DNA of 64,000 nucleotides, from NCBI GenBank assembly GCA_012295275.1, contig CM022672.1, positions 8,645,034-8,709,033 on the forward strand, written 5' to 3'. Each line of letters starts with the position of its first letter. The stretch's first letter is position 1. Positions 1 to 15,104 of the stretch are shown here, piece after piece. Made by a program: the position numbers and the translations under genes. The notes beneath the pieces are model-generated. The model searched no databases, was not told where the DNA came from, and saw only the letters and a program-made list of their open reading frames with translations. Source of the stretch: Chrysomallon squamiferum. Taxonomy: Eukaryota > Mollusca > Gastropoda > Neomphalida > Peltospiridae.

Positions 1-640
1 TGAAATACCTGCGACTTAAAACTTTGTCTTGAATTCTTTAAATAAATTTATTAAAATTCACGTAGCTTCTTTAATTACCTTTGTCAAGCACTACCAATAA
101 ATACTGAAAGGTTTACTGTTATTGATAATTGCTTTTATTTTTATTTATCTTTTTATTAACACTATTAAACAAAACATTAATTAATTTAATTATTTACTAC
201 TACTACTACTACTACTACTGCTACTGCTACTACTACTACTACTACTACTTCTACTTCTACCTAGTACTACCACGGCTTTTGCTACAACAACTACTACTAC
301 TACTACTACACAACTATTACTACTAGTACGATTATTACATCTATAACTACTAGTACTGCTGTTAGTGTTGTTGTTGCTGTTATTGTTATTATTATTAATT
401 TCGTTAAGTTATTCTATCAAGTTAAGTTATTTCGATAAATACATCTATTAAGACAAAAACAAATTAGGCGACATATACACAATAAATTTAATATATATTC
501 TTGTCATGACTGTAGAACAAAACCTGGTTCCAGGATCTATTCTCCACACAGTATACCGCATTTAATACCATTAAAATCTATACTGCTGGATTAAATTAGA
601 ACAATGTCTAAAATTCGTTGTAGCTATATTTAATACTCAA
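1..640. other. Intergenic sequence with TAC/TTA microsatellites and lectin-cluster flank homology
   Basis: No gene seen. About 195-380 is a degenerate (TAC)n and (TTG/TTA)n tract. About 35-150 resembles 3760-3870 downstream of lectin gene 1: both have a TTTAATTACCTTTGTCAA core followed by TTTTATTTTTATTTAT-like sequence. It may therefore be the 3' flank of another lectin copy to the left of the window. Confidence 0.45.
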
Positions 641-649
641 CAGTAAGAA

Positions 650-1375
650 CAGTGGTAGATATATATTTTTTTTATTTGACGAATTTAGAACAATGATTGT
701 GGACAAAATATAAATAAGCAAGATTTAAGGAAATAAATTCAGTTGTCAGACAATCCTGCAATTCAGTCCGAGATGTCTTTCTAAATTTCCCTTCAGTTGT
801 TTTACTGTTTTACTTTCTGTTAACTTGCTAAATAGTACTGCACTGTTTATAAATCAGACCCTGAATATAGTTTGCGATTTATATATTTAAAAAGTTCATA
901 TTTGTCTTGTCAGATAAATACAAATATCATCTCTTTTTTGAAAATGTGTAATGGAAATGAAAAACTATCTTGTGACCTTGAAGTTAATAAATGAATAATA
1001 GAAACAAAAAAAATTATGATGGCAATAAAACAAGCTTTATTTTATACATACGAATATGAGAATGCTTCGACCTGAACAAGCATATCAATTACTGATTATC
1101 AATAATAAATATGATTTGAATGAAGTGTTTTCCATACGTTGATAAACAAAAGTGGCTTTGAAATAAATCTAGCGAAACAACATTACCAGCAATGTGATAA
1201 ACTGATATTAGTGAGGAGTTGTTTCTATTGTTAAAAATATTTATTTTTCTATTATAATTGTTTTTTTACGTAGAATATTTTACTTTTAATGATGCTACGA
1301 ATCATGTTTCACAGTTGTTACAGTTTTTGTTCCTGAGTGTCATTTTTTAATATAAACAAATCAACAGAAACTACT
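650..1375 (+). repeat. Segmental duplication, copy A (5' flank of lectin gene 1)
   Basis: This block matches about 7885-8600 in order and orientation. Shared landmarks include TGGACAAAATATAAA, TTCAGTCCGAGATG, TTTTACTTTCTGTTAACTTG, TGTTTTACTTTCTG-type stretches, AATAAAACAAG and the CTACGAATCAT to CAAATCAACAGAAACTA region. It lies 5' of lectin gene 1, while its partner lies 3' of lectin gene 2. This marks the duplicated unit as flank plus gene. Confidence 0.75.
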
Positions 1376-2013
1376 GGCGGGTCTAGATGGAGTTTCTAAG
1401 TGATCTCATCATCTCTGAATAAGGGCTTGGTGTTCTGAGTTTCTTAGAAACAAATATATCTTACGTTACACTGAATTACAGAAACTAAAAAAATGTGAAA
1501 GCACGTAATTTTGTACTGTGGGTTATTTTATTTTTAACTGAAACTGCCAATTGTGATGCCTTTCTCCACAAATACTCCTAAGTTCATCGAGTCGTAACTA
1601 ATGTAATCACTAAAATAGCCTGTTTAGTTCTTGTATTCATAATTGTTTTGTACACCTTGCATTGTCTGTGTCTAACAATAAATTATTTAACTACAGATTT
1701 AAAAAGATTTCAATAGCCTCTCGTGTTTTATGATGTTGTTCTAAGATAAAGCATGTTTTCAAGCTGTTGATGCAAATATCTCTCTTTATAATAAACATAA
1801 ATACTACGGGTTTTTTTCTAACTGAGGAGGTGTAGTCGTAGCATGTTTCAAATAAAATAAACACTGTTATTGTTTTACTTTCTTATGATAATCATCAGAC
1901 GTTAGAAATCATTATAGTTTGGTTAAGCGTTTTGAGTAAAACAGACTGACCAGATAAGCTGGTTTCGTTTGGAAGGTCTCTCATGCATTAAATAAGTAAA
2001 GTGTAGTAGAGAC

Positions 2014-3620
<1,607 letters not shown>

Positions 3621-3911
3621 GTACAACATGCTACATGTTGCGGGCGTCATTCATCCACGTCAGTTGTTTAAATATTGTGGCAGTCCTCGTTTGCGTATGA
3701 GGATATAATTTTAGCTGCTTTCAGATTTTCCCTTATATATATATATATATATATCTTTTTTATACAAATTTATTGGCACAGACTTTGTTTTTTTAATTAC
3801 CTTTGTCAATCATTATTAGAAATTAAAACTGATGGTTGTTCGTTTTGCTTTTTATTTATTTGATTTATTTACTGCTGTTGCACTGTTATTGGTATATTAG
3901 CCATCATCATC

Positions 3912-3969
<58 letters not shown>

Positions 3970-5752
3970 GATATGTTTAATACTGAGTGTTATGTTACGG
4001 AGCAGACTGCAGTAAACTTGCAAACGAGAGACTAGCGGCAGGATCAGTTCCAGTGAACGTTTAACACTAACTTACCACCACGTCGTCTTTTTCTCCTGAC
4101 TGTGAGAAGGTCCATAAATGATACTCTAGCCTGCTAATCAACAAAATCTTCTCCTTTTTTGTTTTCCTTTCCTTCATTTTTAACTAATTAATTTATTTAT
4201 TTGGTTTTATTTTATTTTTTTTAAATTTTCTGATGTATTTCATAGTTGGAAACATTTTAGAAGAAAATTAGTTTCTCGCTAAAATGCACTATGCCGAAAC
4301 TTAAGCAAAATGTAACATCTTAGAAAGAATCATTTGTCTTTTCGAAGTGTTTAGAAAAGTTGTTGTACATTATCGTGACCATAGAGATTTGTACAAAGTT
4401 ATGTAGTCCTAGTGATTCACCCGACTATCTGAGTCTGAATAAAAAACATTGTTCTCTATCGTTAGTCCAGAACAAACAAACAAATAAATAAATGAACAAA
4501 TAATAAAAATTCCTTAATGAACAAACAAAAAAAATAACAAACAATCAAAAAAAAAAAAAATAAATAAAAAATAAAAACAGCAGAATAATAATAATAATAA
4601 TGAAATATATAAAATAAAGAGAGGAAAGAAAGAAAGAAAGTATTAACAAACAACTACAAAAAAAAAAAAAAAAAAAAAAAAAGAAGATGAAGTTGTCAAT
4701 ACAGATTTGGTTTCAGAACAGAAATCATGATTTATAACTGTTACTATTCATTTTGTTTAACATCGGTATTGTACATTGATTATTTTTTACCAGCTGATTT
4801 TCTGTGTGAAACCTTTGAATGACGTAACAAACATCTTTGGAAAAACTTCCCGCAGCTGCAGAGATTTTTTATGTCTACCTTCCAACGTTCTTGAAGCGTA
4901 CAAACCAAGACTTGAAATAAGAAAATGTAAATTAATATAATTTAATATTTGCTTATTTACATGATTATATACACATAATTTTTCAAGAAATAATAAATCA
5001 TTGTCGTATTTGTTTATTTTCCAAATGAAAACATTGCATATTCCTTATTCTTTTAATAAACATTTTGATAAAAATTCCTTTTTAATATTTAGAGCCGATT
5101 TAATATTATCTTTGAAGTAATGTTATCAGTCACACTTTAACGTTATAAAAGTGCTGTTGTAATCTAATCAGTTCAGATCACAAAAATAATTCATAAACGG
5201 CCTGCTTTAAACATAACATAAAAACTGAAGCGGAAACAGGAATTATTTCTTAAATTTCACAATACGTGAATCAATAAGTCTCTCACTTATTTCATTTTTT
5301 ATAATCTTTCATCATATTTCTTTTTTTCTTTAATCTAATAACTGACTTGCTCTATTTTGATGATAACAACAGACAAAACAGTTTACATCGTCAATTCAGT
5401 ATGCTGTTGTCGCCATTCTCTTGCTAATCTCGACATTACGGTCATTTCAGATAATCCTTTCATGTCTGATTCTGATTTCATTTCATTGTTATAAACAGTT
5501 TATTTAATGCGTATATCAGATAGTGATTAATAATTCTCTTTGTAACAATCACGTTTTATTTATAGACATGCTATTGTCAGTAAGAAACATTAATTGCCAA
5601 AGCTAGTCAGATACATATTCAGCTGGAATACTCGTTAAAACTAACTGTGAGTAGTAGATATCTCTCTGAGAAATATTTCACTCGTTGATTAGCGACTTTT
5701 GAAAATTACATGATACATAAGTGAATAGTAAAATAATACTAGAGACAGAGAC
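3621..5752. other. Intergenic sequence between lectin genes 1 and 2
   Basis: AT-rich spacer with (TA)n near 3736-3753, (CAT/TTA)n at about 3902-3970, A-rich low complexity at 4476-4683 and nothing gene-like. An ATTAAA-type signal lies near 3822 and AATAAA near 4438; either could end gene 1, but neither is decisive. Confidence 0.6.
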
Positions 5753-7727
5753 ATGGCGACATTTGTCCACGTCTTTGTTCTTTGTGCTGTTCTTTCTGTC
5801 AGAAAATCTCTCCAGGTTTCAAACGCACGAACTAAAACTGTGGTTTTCCAGGATTGCGATTTCAGGGATAAAATTGTGTACGAGGATATTGTAGAGCGGG
5901 CTGCTAACGTCCCCAGTCCGATTGCATGCAGTCTGGTGTGCACGAGGACTGTCAACTGCATTTCCTTTTTTCACAGTGAGGAGACTTTCCTGTGTCAGTT
6001 ACACTCTAGACTGTTTGTGAACACGAGCAACGCCATCTTTGAATCAGGATCAACATACCACATACTTTTCCCTCCTGGTAAGCAGAAACAGTCGTAATAT
6101 ATAGTAACAACGACAACGAAAATCTCTATTATCTGATGCTGCTGCTACCACTACTACTACCATTACTACTACTGCTGCTACTACAACTACTACTATACTG
6201 CTATTAACATACTATTTTACTATTTTTAACCTGTCTTATCCGTTTGATGTATCTGAATTTGAGGATAATGTTTGATGTATGTTAATGTGTTTGAAGTATT
6301 TCAGTCTGAGGATGATTTATATATGTTAATACGTAACTTTGATAGTGGTAGTAGTAGTAGTAGTAACAGCAATAGCAGCAACAGCAGTAGTAATGGTAAA
6401 AGTAGAAGTAATGGTAAAAGTAGTAATTATTTCAGTAAAAGGTGATAATTATAAACTTTGATGTGCTTAACCTTTTATCCTTAATTATCGGAGATAAAAA
6501 TATCAAATAGATTCTGTAATAATTTCTCCTAATATTGCCACTCACACGTTACGAAGAGAGATGTGGTTTATTGTTTCCTGTAGTGAGAAGAGATGTTGTT
6601 TATATGACCTAGCATAGCTCACCCGGTTCTTGATTCATCTTTATATTTCATGGGCACAAGCTGAAACGGGAAAATAGCCTAATGAGATGTTGCCGTGAAT
6701 CGATCCTACACGGACTGCGTATTAGATTAATGCTGCTCTTAGCTCATCAAAACTTTTATTATTAAGTTTTTAGCTTAGGAGAGATAGAAGCAATCAGACT
6801 TATTATTTTTCTTCTGTTGTATTTTTGTGAATATTTCATTTTATACTTTCAGATATTATATCTGTAAAATCGTTCAATAAACTGAAAATAATGTGTGGGT
6901 GGAGACGGGACTTTTCATTTTTTCAAAATGTCAATGGAGGCGTCAGTCTTTGCATTCGACACAGCCTCGATGACCGTCTCACTCATGACGAGGCTAGAAA
7001 CATCTGCAGTCGGGACGGAGCGAGACTAATACAGCTGGAAACGGAAGAAAAAAATAACTTTTTTCGGGAACTGCTACTGACCAGTAAGTTAGAATGAATA
7101 AATGAATAATGATATTTATTAATGAATAGGCATAAATAGGTAAAGTAATTAATAATTACCAATGTCTTAATTAATAAGTAAGGCATCGTATCCTAATAAA
7201 ATCTCTGTTTAATCATTTAATGTTAGGTAATCGTCTTTGAATGTCACTTGTTTAAATATAGTCAGAGCAAGCAAATACAAACAACACAAAAATGTACAGA
7301 TATAAACATGTATGCCACACGCAAACACACATACATACTAATTCATGATTGTAGGTTAACAGATTAATTAACAGATTAACAGACTATGAACAAACTATTT
7401 TCTTTTTTATTAAAATTTTCAAAATATTAAACACGCGAAAATAAACAACTTATGATACAGACATTTGCTCAAATTAAACTTCTTCTCTTTGCTGCAGAAC
7501 TTGATATAGGAAGCGTTTGGATTGGTGGTTCGCTTGTCAATAGTACTTGGGTATGGAACACGGACGCCAACGACCCTATCAACTACTTCAACTGGGGCGC
7601 CTCTTCTTCTCAGGAACCGGACGGGTCTGGTAACTGCATACGTCTGAGCAGCTCGGATCACTTCACGTGGAGCGACACTAGATGTAGCCAGAGAAAGAAG
7701 TTTGTATGTGAGATATCTTTAACGTAG
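5753..7727 (+). CDS. Secreted PAN/apple-like plus C-type lectin protein, gene 2 (EPD type), 3 exons
   Basis: Exons 5753-6077, 6853-7083 and 7498-7727 join in phase 1 to 261 residues. The architecture is that of gene 1: signal peptide (residues about 1-22), PAN-like domain (about 34-107, NCISFFHS core, ending in a GSTYHIL strand) and CTLD (about 124-258). The CTLD has C-I-R-H-S, EARNIC, GARLIQLETE, a WIGG core, EPD at 225-227, WSD at 243-245, and C232, C248 and C256. EPD is neither the mannose-type EPN nor the galactose-type QPD, so sugar specificity cannot be called. The same exon phases and intron sites as gene 1 show tandem duplication, but the proteins are clearly diverged, so the duplication is not recent. 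The start is the ATG before the hydrophobic leader. A polyadenylation signal could be the AATAAA near 8202 or 8239, uncertain. Confidence 0.88.
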
Positions 7728-7860
7728 AACTGTATCAGCACCGTTAGAGATATGTTTAATCCAGAAACTATATCAACATTGTTTCGAGATATTTTTAATC
7801 TAGAATTAAGTCAACAGGTGGTGATATTAATCTGCAACTGTGTCAGCATTGTGTTATAGG
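7728..7860 (+). repeat. Degenerate ~35 bp tandem repeat after lectin gene 2
   Basis: Four decayed copies of an AACTGTATCAGCA...GAGATATGTTTAATCCAG-like unit begin near 7728, 7765, 7804 and 7837. The first copy starts at the stop codon. Confidence 0.6.
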
Positions 7861-7884
7861 GAGCTTTGTTAGAAAAATGTGTAA

Positions 7885-8600
7885 ATGGTAGTAAAAGTAC
7901 GTTCATTTTTTTTTTTTTTGACGAGGCCTTCTGCCAGTTCATATTCATAACGACAGGATCTGATGTGGACAAAATATAAACAAGCCACATTGTAACAGAT
8001 TGCAATACAAATATTTCCTGTAATTCAGTCCGAGATGTTTTTCTAAATTTCCCTTCTGTTGTTATACTGTTTTACTTTCTGTTAACTTGCTAAAAATTGT
8101 GCTATAATGAATCTCTGAGATTTAAGTATTACAAAATTTCTTATTTTTCTTTCTAAAGAAAAGCAAACAAACTAAATTTTTTGAAAATGTATAATGGAAA
8201 TGAATAAAATATCTTGATGACAAAGAAAATTATGATGAAAATAAAACAAGTTTTATTCTCACACATATATATATGAGAGTGCTTTAACCTGTAAAAGCAT
8301 GTGAATTTCGGATTGTCAATAATAAATATAAAATGAATACAGTGTCTTTCATAAGTTTAATTAAAAAATGATGATTTGTTCTTTGAAATACGCCAAACGA
8401 AATGACATTAGAAGCGGTAATGAAGATAAAGCATTGCTTCAGTCGTTTAAAACATTTACTAACAACGTTTCTGTGTGTGCCGTGTAAACTATTTTATCAT
8501 TAACGTTACTACGAATCATCATTAACAGTAATTATAGTATTCTTTGGTTATTTTTGTTCTTATTTGAAACAAATCAAACAAAACTAATGGCGGCTTCAAG
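7885..8600 (+). repeat. Segmental duplication, copy B (5' flank of a lost lectin gene)
   Basis: Collinear with 650-1375. It carries the same landmarks, with point changes and small indels, and leads directly into a last-exon remnant at 8688. Confidence 0.75.
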
Positions 8601-8687
8601 TGAGTGAATTTACGCGATTCATGACCAATGGACGCAAACTAGGCTTTCTGCATTTCCGCTTAACAACAATGTCCTTAATGACAATAG

Positions 8688-8885
8688 GATATCAACAAAC
8701 CAGTTCAGTTTTTTGACTGGGGCTACACAACTGAACAGCAACCTGACGGGGACGGGGACTGTGTCAGACTGAGCTATACCTATGGCTATGTGTGGGCTGA
8801 CGAGGGCTGCAATGTCGAAAAGAGATTTGTCTGTGAGATTGTGACGAATGAATCGATTTACGTAGGTCATACTACATGTTACAGA
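8688..8885 (+). pseudogene. Truncated third lectin copy (last CTLD exon remnant)
   Basis: Nearly identical to 3441-3640, the 3' two thirds of exon 3 of gene 1. It encodes the stretch from INKPVQFFDWG through QPD, WADEGC and the final RFVCEIV. The first third of the exon with its acceptor, and exons 1 and 2, are missing. The gene 1 stop codon is lost, and the frame would run on to a TGA near 8954. Changes include Asp to Gly and Ser to Gly near the WAD motif. It is a recent copy of gene 1, not of gene 2, and cannot encode a lectin by itself. It could serve as a 3' exon only if spliced to something not visible here. Confidence 0.85.
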
Positions 8886-8989
8886 CTTCACATATGCATG
8901 TCAGTTATTTACATGGCAATCTTTGATAGTTTAAATGTGTCTTTGGTGTTGCATTGACAAGTTTCTTCCTTGTATCATCGTAATTCAAG

Positions 8990-9400
8990 ATTGCTTAGCA
9001 TGTAAATACTATTTATTTATTTATCGCAAACATTCAGTTACATCTGTCTTGAACAACCTGTCTAGGATCCACAAGGTAATGTATCGTGCTCATTCGAGTA
9101 TTAGTATCCGTACAGCATTAGTGTTCAGGTTTCAAGGTCTTAATGTTAACGTGTCGAAATATTAATGAATCACAAGATTAACGTTAATATGTCAAAGCAT
9201 TAGTGTTAATTTATCAAAGTATTAGTATTAATATATCTTTGTATTAGTGCTTCTCTGTCTGGGTATGTCAGTGTGTTAATATATTTGTATTAACACGACA
9301 TAGTACTTTTAGTGTTAATATTAATGTAACAAACTGTTAATGTAAATATAAGTGTTAATGTTATTATAAATAAGTATTACTGTTAATGTAACAACGTGCT
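8990..9400 (+). repeat. Degenerate ~20 bp AT-rich tandem repeat
   Basis: From about 9100 to 9395 variants of GTCAAAGCATTAGTGTTAAT recur many times. This is an old decayed minisatellite. No gene seen. Confidence 0.55.
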
Positions 9401-10363
9401 AGGAAAGAAACTGTACTCGTCTTACATACACTGGTTAGATCGTCCCGACCATTGTACCTTTCAGTCTCAAGTACGACGGCTTAGTTACTGACAGCTGGTT
9501 GCAGATAACATTTACGTTTGAGACGAAAGCCAGGGTTATCTGGTCTGAGATGGAGATAACACCCAGATAATTAATAATGTTTTATCAACCTGCACCTCCT
9601 CCACTGGATCAATTGTCAGCCTGGTATTCCGTGGTTTGCTTCGCCTAAGTAAATACGACTGTCGTGGCACTGAGAACAGGAATAACGAGCACAGAATGTG
9701 GGGAGAGATAGACTTCAAACCACGTGTAATTATCGAAATCTCTTACCAAGAAAAGTATTGATTTAAAAGATGACAAGAAAAACGATCTTTCTCATTCTAA
9801 TGTTATCGAATATTCCTTGTGAAAGTTTGACTAAAGTGAATCGATTTGCCTAAAGGCCAAACAAAAGTGCATTGATTAGTTTCAAAACTGGGATAACGAA
9901 ATTCTAGAAGTGCACAACAGGCGAGTTCCAGTTTAATGAGTCCAGGGATCCATTTTCCAGCAAGTCAACAATAGCTCAGATTGTTTCTGTTCATGTTACA
10001 ATGTCTAATTATTTCATAAATATATAGCGTTCATTTTTTAAAAATTTTTTTATTATTTTTTAATCATTAGACGTTTTGGCATTTTTCCAAAGTAATAATT
10101 ATTATCGTAAGACCCCTATGTTAAACTGCCAGGTCCGCGCCTGAAACTAAACGGGAACAGAAGCAGGTGGCAAGGAGAAGACGATTTTGATGCAAATAGA
10201 TTTCTATCTCTACCCCTTCATTGATTAACATCATTTCCGTGAATGAAAATCTCAAACATATTGAATTTACACTCAGAAAGCCTAAAGCTGGTTTGGTTGC
10301 TTGTTTAACTTTTGTGTGGTCACGTAGGCGAAAACACATAACACATACTGAAAATTAATCACC

Positions 10364-10478
<115 letters not shown>

Positions 10479-11364
10479 TTCATTCTATAAGGACTTTATT
10501 GTTCTGTCTGCAGTTGTTTGTTTGTTGTTGCTATTGGCGTTTCTTTGTTATTATTGTTACTTATTCTTTAAAATGATATGAGTCGAATTCTCATTATTCT
10601 GTTTTCATTTTATTTAAATTTATATCAGAATTTAATGAATAGTCTACATATTATTTCCTGATATATATATATATATCTGTGTTTTAAATTATTACAGCAA
10701 TAAAATATGATTTATATTACACTATATCATATATAAATGATAAAAATAATTTTATGATGTCTGCTCTGATAAAATGTATTAACCAAAATATTTAAAAAAA
10801 AAATTATAACAGAGCTGTTATTCCTAGAATGATCACAGGTGTGTTAAACTTGTATATGTATGTATGTATTCATGTATATGTATCTGTGTGTGTTTTGTTT
10901 GTTTGTTTGTTTGTAGACGTCTCCAGGCAGCTTAATTCCTTTGTGGCTGTTTAATACTCGACGTACAGTGCAATGAATTTCAAAATCAATTTTCCATTAT
11001 TTAATTTTCCCGTTTTAGTTCAGGACTTTATAAAAAAATAAATAAATAAATAAATAAAATAAATAATGAAAAAGGCATTTTATTTGTGCAATTGGTAAAC
11101 AACATAAAAAAAAGATCTGTAGCTGCTAACTGAAGAGTTCTCAGTTGCGGAGAGATTATTTATTTCTTTCTCAAAACAAACTCACAGCAGTAAACAAGAG
11201 AATAACAGTTTAAAATATTCGTTACTTTAGTTATAGATGAAAGTCCATAACTCTGAAAGAAAATACCTTTTATAACTGGTGACAATCACAAAATAATGAT
11301 TAATAATAATTATAGGAAAATAACGTTAAGCACTTTAATACTACGTATTCATACGGTGCGTTCT

Positions 11365-11458
<94 letters not shown>
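11365..11458 (+). repeat. (GT)n microsatellite
   Basis: About 94 bases of GT with one early interruption. Confidence 0.97.
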
Positions 11459-11459
<1 letters not shown>

Positions 11460-11751
11460 TTCGGACCCATTGATTCATAGACTTTATAAATAGTTAACTG
11501 AAAAACGATTTTCACTGCAATTCTTTCTTAATACGACAGATTTGAGTATAAATGTTTCAGTAAACCATTCTTTATGTTAACGTCTATTTCTGTTTGTGTC
11601 TTACTAAGCTTTAGTCTGCTTTTATGATTGTACTGAAGCACATCGATTAATTTTCTGTTATCTCCTATTAATAATTCTAATAATAGTCTTCGAAAGAAGC
11701 TGCTGCATGTAAGCATGGGATATGTACATATCTGCACAGTACACGCCACTC

Positions 11752-11859
11752 ATTTCAGTGGACTAGTCAGGGGCACGGGGTTGAGCGAGAAATAAAAACC
11801 CACTGAGTGCATCTATTATAGAAGTATTCTAACGAGGGGCAGCGCTCTACCACTGAAAT
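11752..11859 (-). mobile_element. Short tRNA-related element bounded by 10 bp inverted repeats
   Basis: ATTTCAGTGG (11752-11761) and CCACTGAAAT (11850-11859) are exact inverted repeats. Read on the minus strand, the element starts ATTTCAGTGGTAGAGCGCTG, which has the form of a tRNA A box. A clean B box is lacking. It could be a SINE fragment or a small foldback element. A complete tRNA cannot be folded. Confidence 0.4.
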
Positions 11860-12534
11860 ACACATACAGTCATTTCTTATATTCAACCAGTGTTTGCTTT
11901 TACCAGTGTTATTTGGACTAACTTTGATTTCCAGTCTGACACCAGCTTCTGAGAAATCCTTCGCGATTTCCTGTAATCTTTCGTTCCGTGTTCAGACACG
12001 ATTTCGTCTTTTGAACCCGACCCACAAGTGGGCCAATAATCTCCGCGGTGTTTTTAATTCTTGTTTAACGCGGGTTTCGCTACAGCAAACATTTACTTCT
12101 TCGAGTCGAGTCCGACGCTCGTTTTCGTCCTCTTAATTAGATTGCTGCTTATTTGATTCACAAATCAATACTAAAACCAAACATTTTTTTGTGTGTGTGT
12201 TTTTTTTTTTTTTTATCTTGACGTAATTGTGTTACTCAGTGTTGCTGTAATTCAGAAGTCCTACAAATATTAATTTACATTTTCGTCTGCTAAAAATTCT
12301 AGAATGTACTGTCGTCTGGTTTCGGCCATTTAAATAAAACCTGAAATTAAATAACAATTGTGAACACCGTCTCTAGGCGAATAGCATGGAAAAATTAATA
12401 ACATAGTTAAATAAACAAAGCTAAATAAATGACAGCAACAAATGAAAGAAAACAAAAGTAAAGTAGCTTCATACATAGGTCAACATAAAAAAGAAATAAA
12501 AAATAAAAAATAATAATTGGTTGTTTCAACAATT

Positions 12535-12586
<52 letters not shown>

Positions 12587-13116
12587 TTATTGATTGATTT
12601 ATTATATATATAATAATTATTATTATTTATTTATTTATTTATTATATATAAAATAAATAAATAAATAACATGACTTCTAGGAATGAATTAAAATGAAGAA
12701 ACATCTTATATAATTATTTATGCTTTTAAAACTGTCACCACCCTACATCTATTTTTGTACTCCCTGATTAAAATAAGCAGACTGTATGATTATTTCGAGA
12801 AACTGTACCAAACAGACATTTCGATTTGATTTTAACCAGGAACATTCTATTTACAATTCTCCAGATCTCAGCAAATCCCAGACTACAAATGCTTTTATCT
12901 GTAGGCAGTGTTCCTTTTTCAAACGCATAAACACCATTTTATTTGCAGCAAAAGTACACGTATATTTGCTGGATGTTTATGTTGTAAGGGAAACACACTG
13001 AAATGTTAGTCTGAGGGCGTGGATCCTGGTGTTGCAGTGGAGGACGTTTATATTATTTCTGTTCACAAAGATCAGTTTTAGTTATTATTATTACTGCTTT
13101 CATTATTACTGCTATC

Positions 13117-13160
<44 letters not shown>

Positions 13161-13837
13161 TTAATCATTATCATTATTACTGTTATAGCTATCATTATTA
13201 CTGCTATTTGTATTTATTTGTTTGTTTATTTAGTTATTTATTTATTAATCATTATAATTATTATTGTTATAGGTATTATTATTACTGCTATATTTATTTA
13301 TTTATTTATTTGTTTGTTTGTTTTTTGTTTGTTTTTATTTATTTCATTATTTTGGGTTTTTTTTGTTTATTAATTGTTATCTTTTTATTATTGTTATAAT
13401 TATTATGATTACTGCTATAATTTATGTTATTATTTTATTTATTTATTTCATTTATATTTATTCTATATATAACTGTATTTTATTTTCATTTTATTTCCAT
13501 ATATTTCACTTTATTTTTATTTTTTTTTTTTTTTTCTTATCGCATTTCAAACACATTTGCATAACTTGACAAAAAATTTCATCTTCCGTTTCTTCACATT
13601 GCAGGAGTTGTCTGCCCCTGATTGTAAAACAGCGCTGATCCATGAAAAGACTGATGTTAAGCTCTGTTTTCATATGTACAAACAGGCCTGATACGTAATT
13701 GGGAGAATTGTCTTTATAACTCTGACATCTGAAAGATTGGCTAATCTTTGTCTAACAAACTGCAATATTTTACACATATTGTTCTCCAAAGACGAAAGAA
13801 GTTAACATGATTTTATTTATTTATTTATTTATTTAAC

Positions 13838-13877
<40 letters not shown>

Positions 13878-14409
13878 ATATTATTTATTTGGTTTAAAAA
13901 AAAAAAATGAAACATCAGCTGTAACTGATTAGAAACACAGCCTTTTATATATGAGACTAAGACATTGCTATCACAATACACGATCTGAGATAAACGCTCA
14001 AACACAGATTTGATGAAGAGAGATCAGGGGTTCTGTGCTACTGAATGACTGTTTCTGTTTTATAAGCACTTTAACCACTAACCTAACTCTTACTTCCCAC
14101 ACAACACGTGGTCAGCCTGACCTCTGCTGAACTGTACGGACACGTGAGAGTTTCTCAGCTCACTTTGTATTTACGGGATCAAAATTACAGATGATCAATG
14201 TGGAAATGTGCTCTCAGAGGAAAACCACTTTCAAGCTTTTAATGAGCAAAAAAAATAATAATCTGATTTTACAAAATCCACTTCCCTGGGGCTATGCAAA
14301 ACAAAAACTTAAAATTAATGAGAAAGAAGAAAAGACGATAGAAATATCAAGATATAAAATAAAAATGTGTCTGTAATCCAGGCTATCAGACGGATGATAG
14401 AGAGAAACG

Positions 14410-14418
<9 letters not shown>
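11860..14418. other. Intergenic sequence: T-rich and TTTA-rich low complexity
   Basis: 11900-12140 is less AT-rich and carries an open frame with no domain or splice context. 12540-12660 is (CA)n then (TA)n. 13100-13570 and 13815-13875 are (TTTA/TTA)n. Nothing else recognised. Confidence 0.55.

Positions 14419-14491
<73 letters not shown>
14419..14491 (+). repeat. (GA)n microsatellite
   Basis: About 73 bases of GA, imperfect on both sides. Confidence 0.95.
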
Positions 14492-14495
<4 letters not shown>

Positions 14496-14649
14496 GAGAG
14501 AGAGTGAACGAGAGTAAAATAGACCAAAAACAAAGTATGGAAGAAGGTATACAGAGCGAGAGAAAAAATGGATAAATCATTTAAAATCTGAAAACAGCAT
14601 ATATGTGTGTGTCTGTGTGTAAAACACTGAATTCAGTTTATGAAATATA

Positions 14650-14655
14650 TTTATT
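14650..14655 (-). terminator. Candidate polyadenylation signal of the GPCR gene
   Basis: AATAAA on the minus strand, about 620 bases past the GPCR stop at 15274. It is the most distal of the signals checked in this interval. The match is to a common hexamer in AT-rich DNA, so weight is low. Confidence 0.25.
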
Positions 14656-15054
14656 CAAATTCATCGCAGTTCGTTCAAATGTTTACACAAAACAAAATGG
14701 TCGCTCTTCGTTTCTTTAATTCTGTAGTTTAATATTTGATTATACAAAACGTATTACGCTGACTGATCCATACAAATGATTCAGACATGTCTTCTCATGG
14801 AACCACTGTCTGTTAAAGAGGCAGGACAACCTGTTCATTACAGAGTATTTAAGACAGTCTCTCTTACACTGGAAACAGTTTTCAACACAACAATTCTTGA
14901 AGACAAAATTTAACACATAATTACATTCAGAAATCAATGTATTTTCTTCATATTGAGTTACACATTTGTTGTGCGTGTGTGTGTGTATGTGTGTGTCTGA
15001 GTGTGTGTGTGTGTGTGTGTGTGTATATGTATATATATGTGTGTATGTATGTTT

Positions 15055-15064
15055 TTGTTTGTAA

Positions 15065-15104
<40 letters not shown>

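Noticed and set aside
11894-12136. 80-codon plus-strand frame in a less AT-rich patch
   Set aside because: No recognisable domain, no splice context and Ser/Arg-rich composition; insufficient to call a gene.
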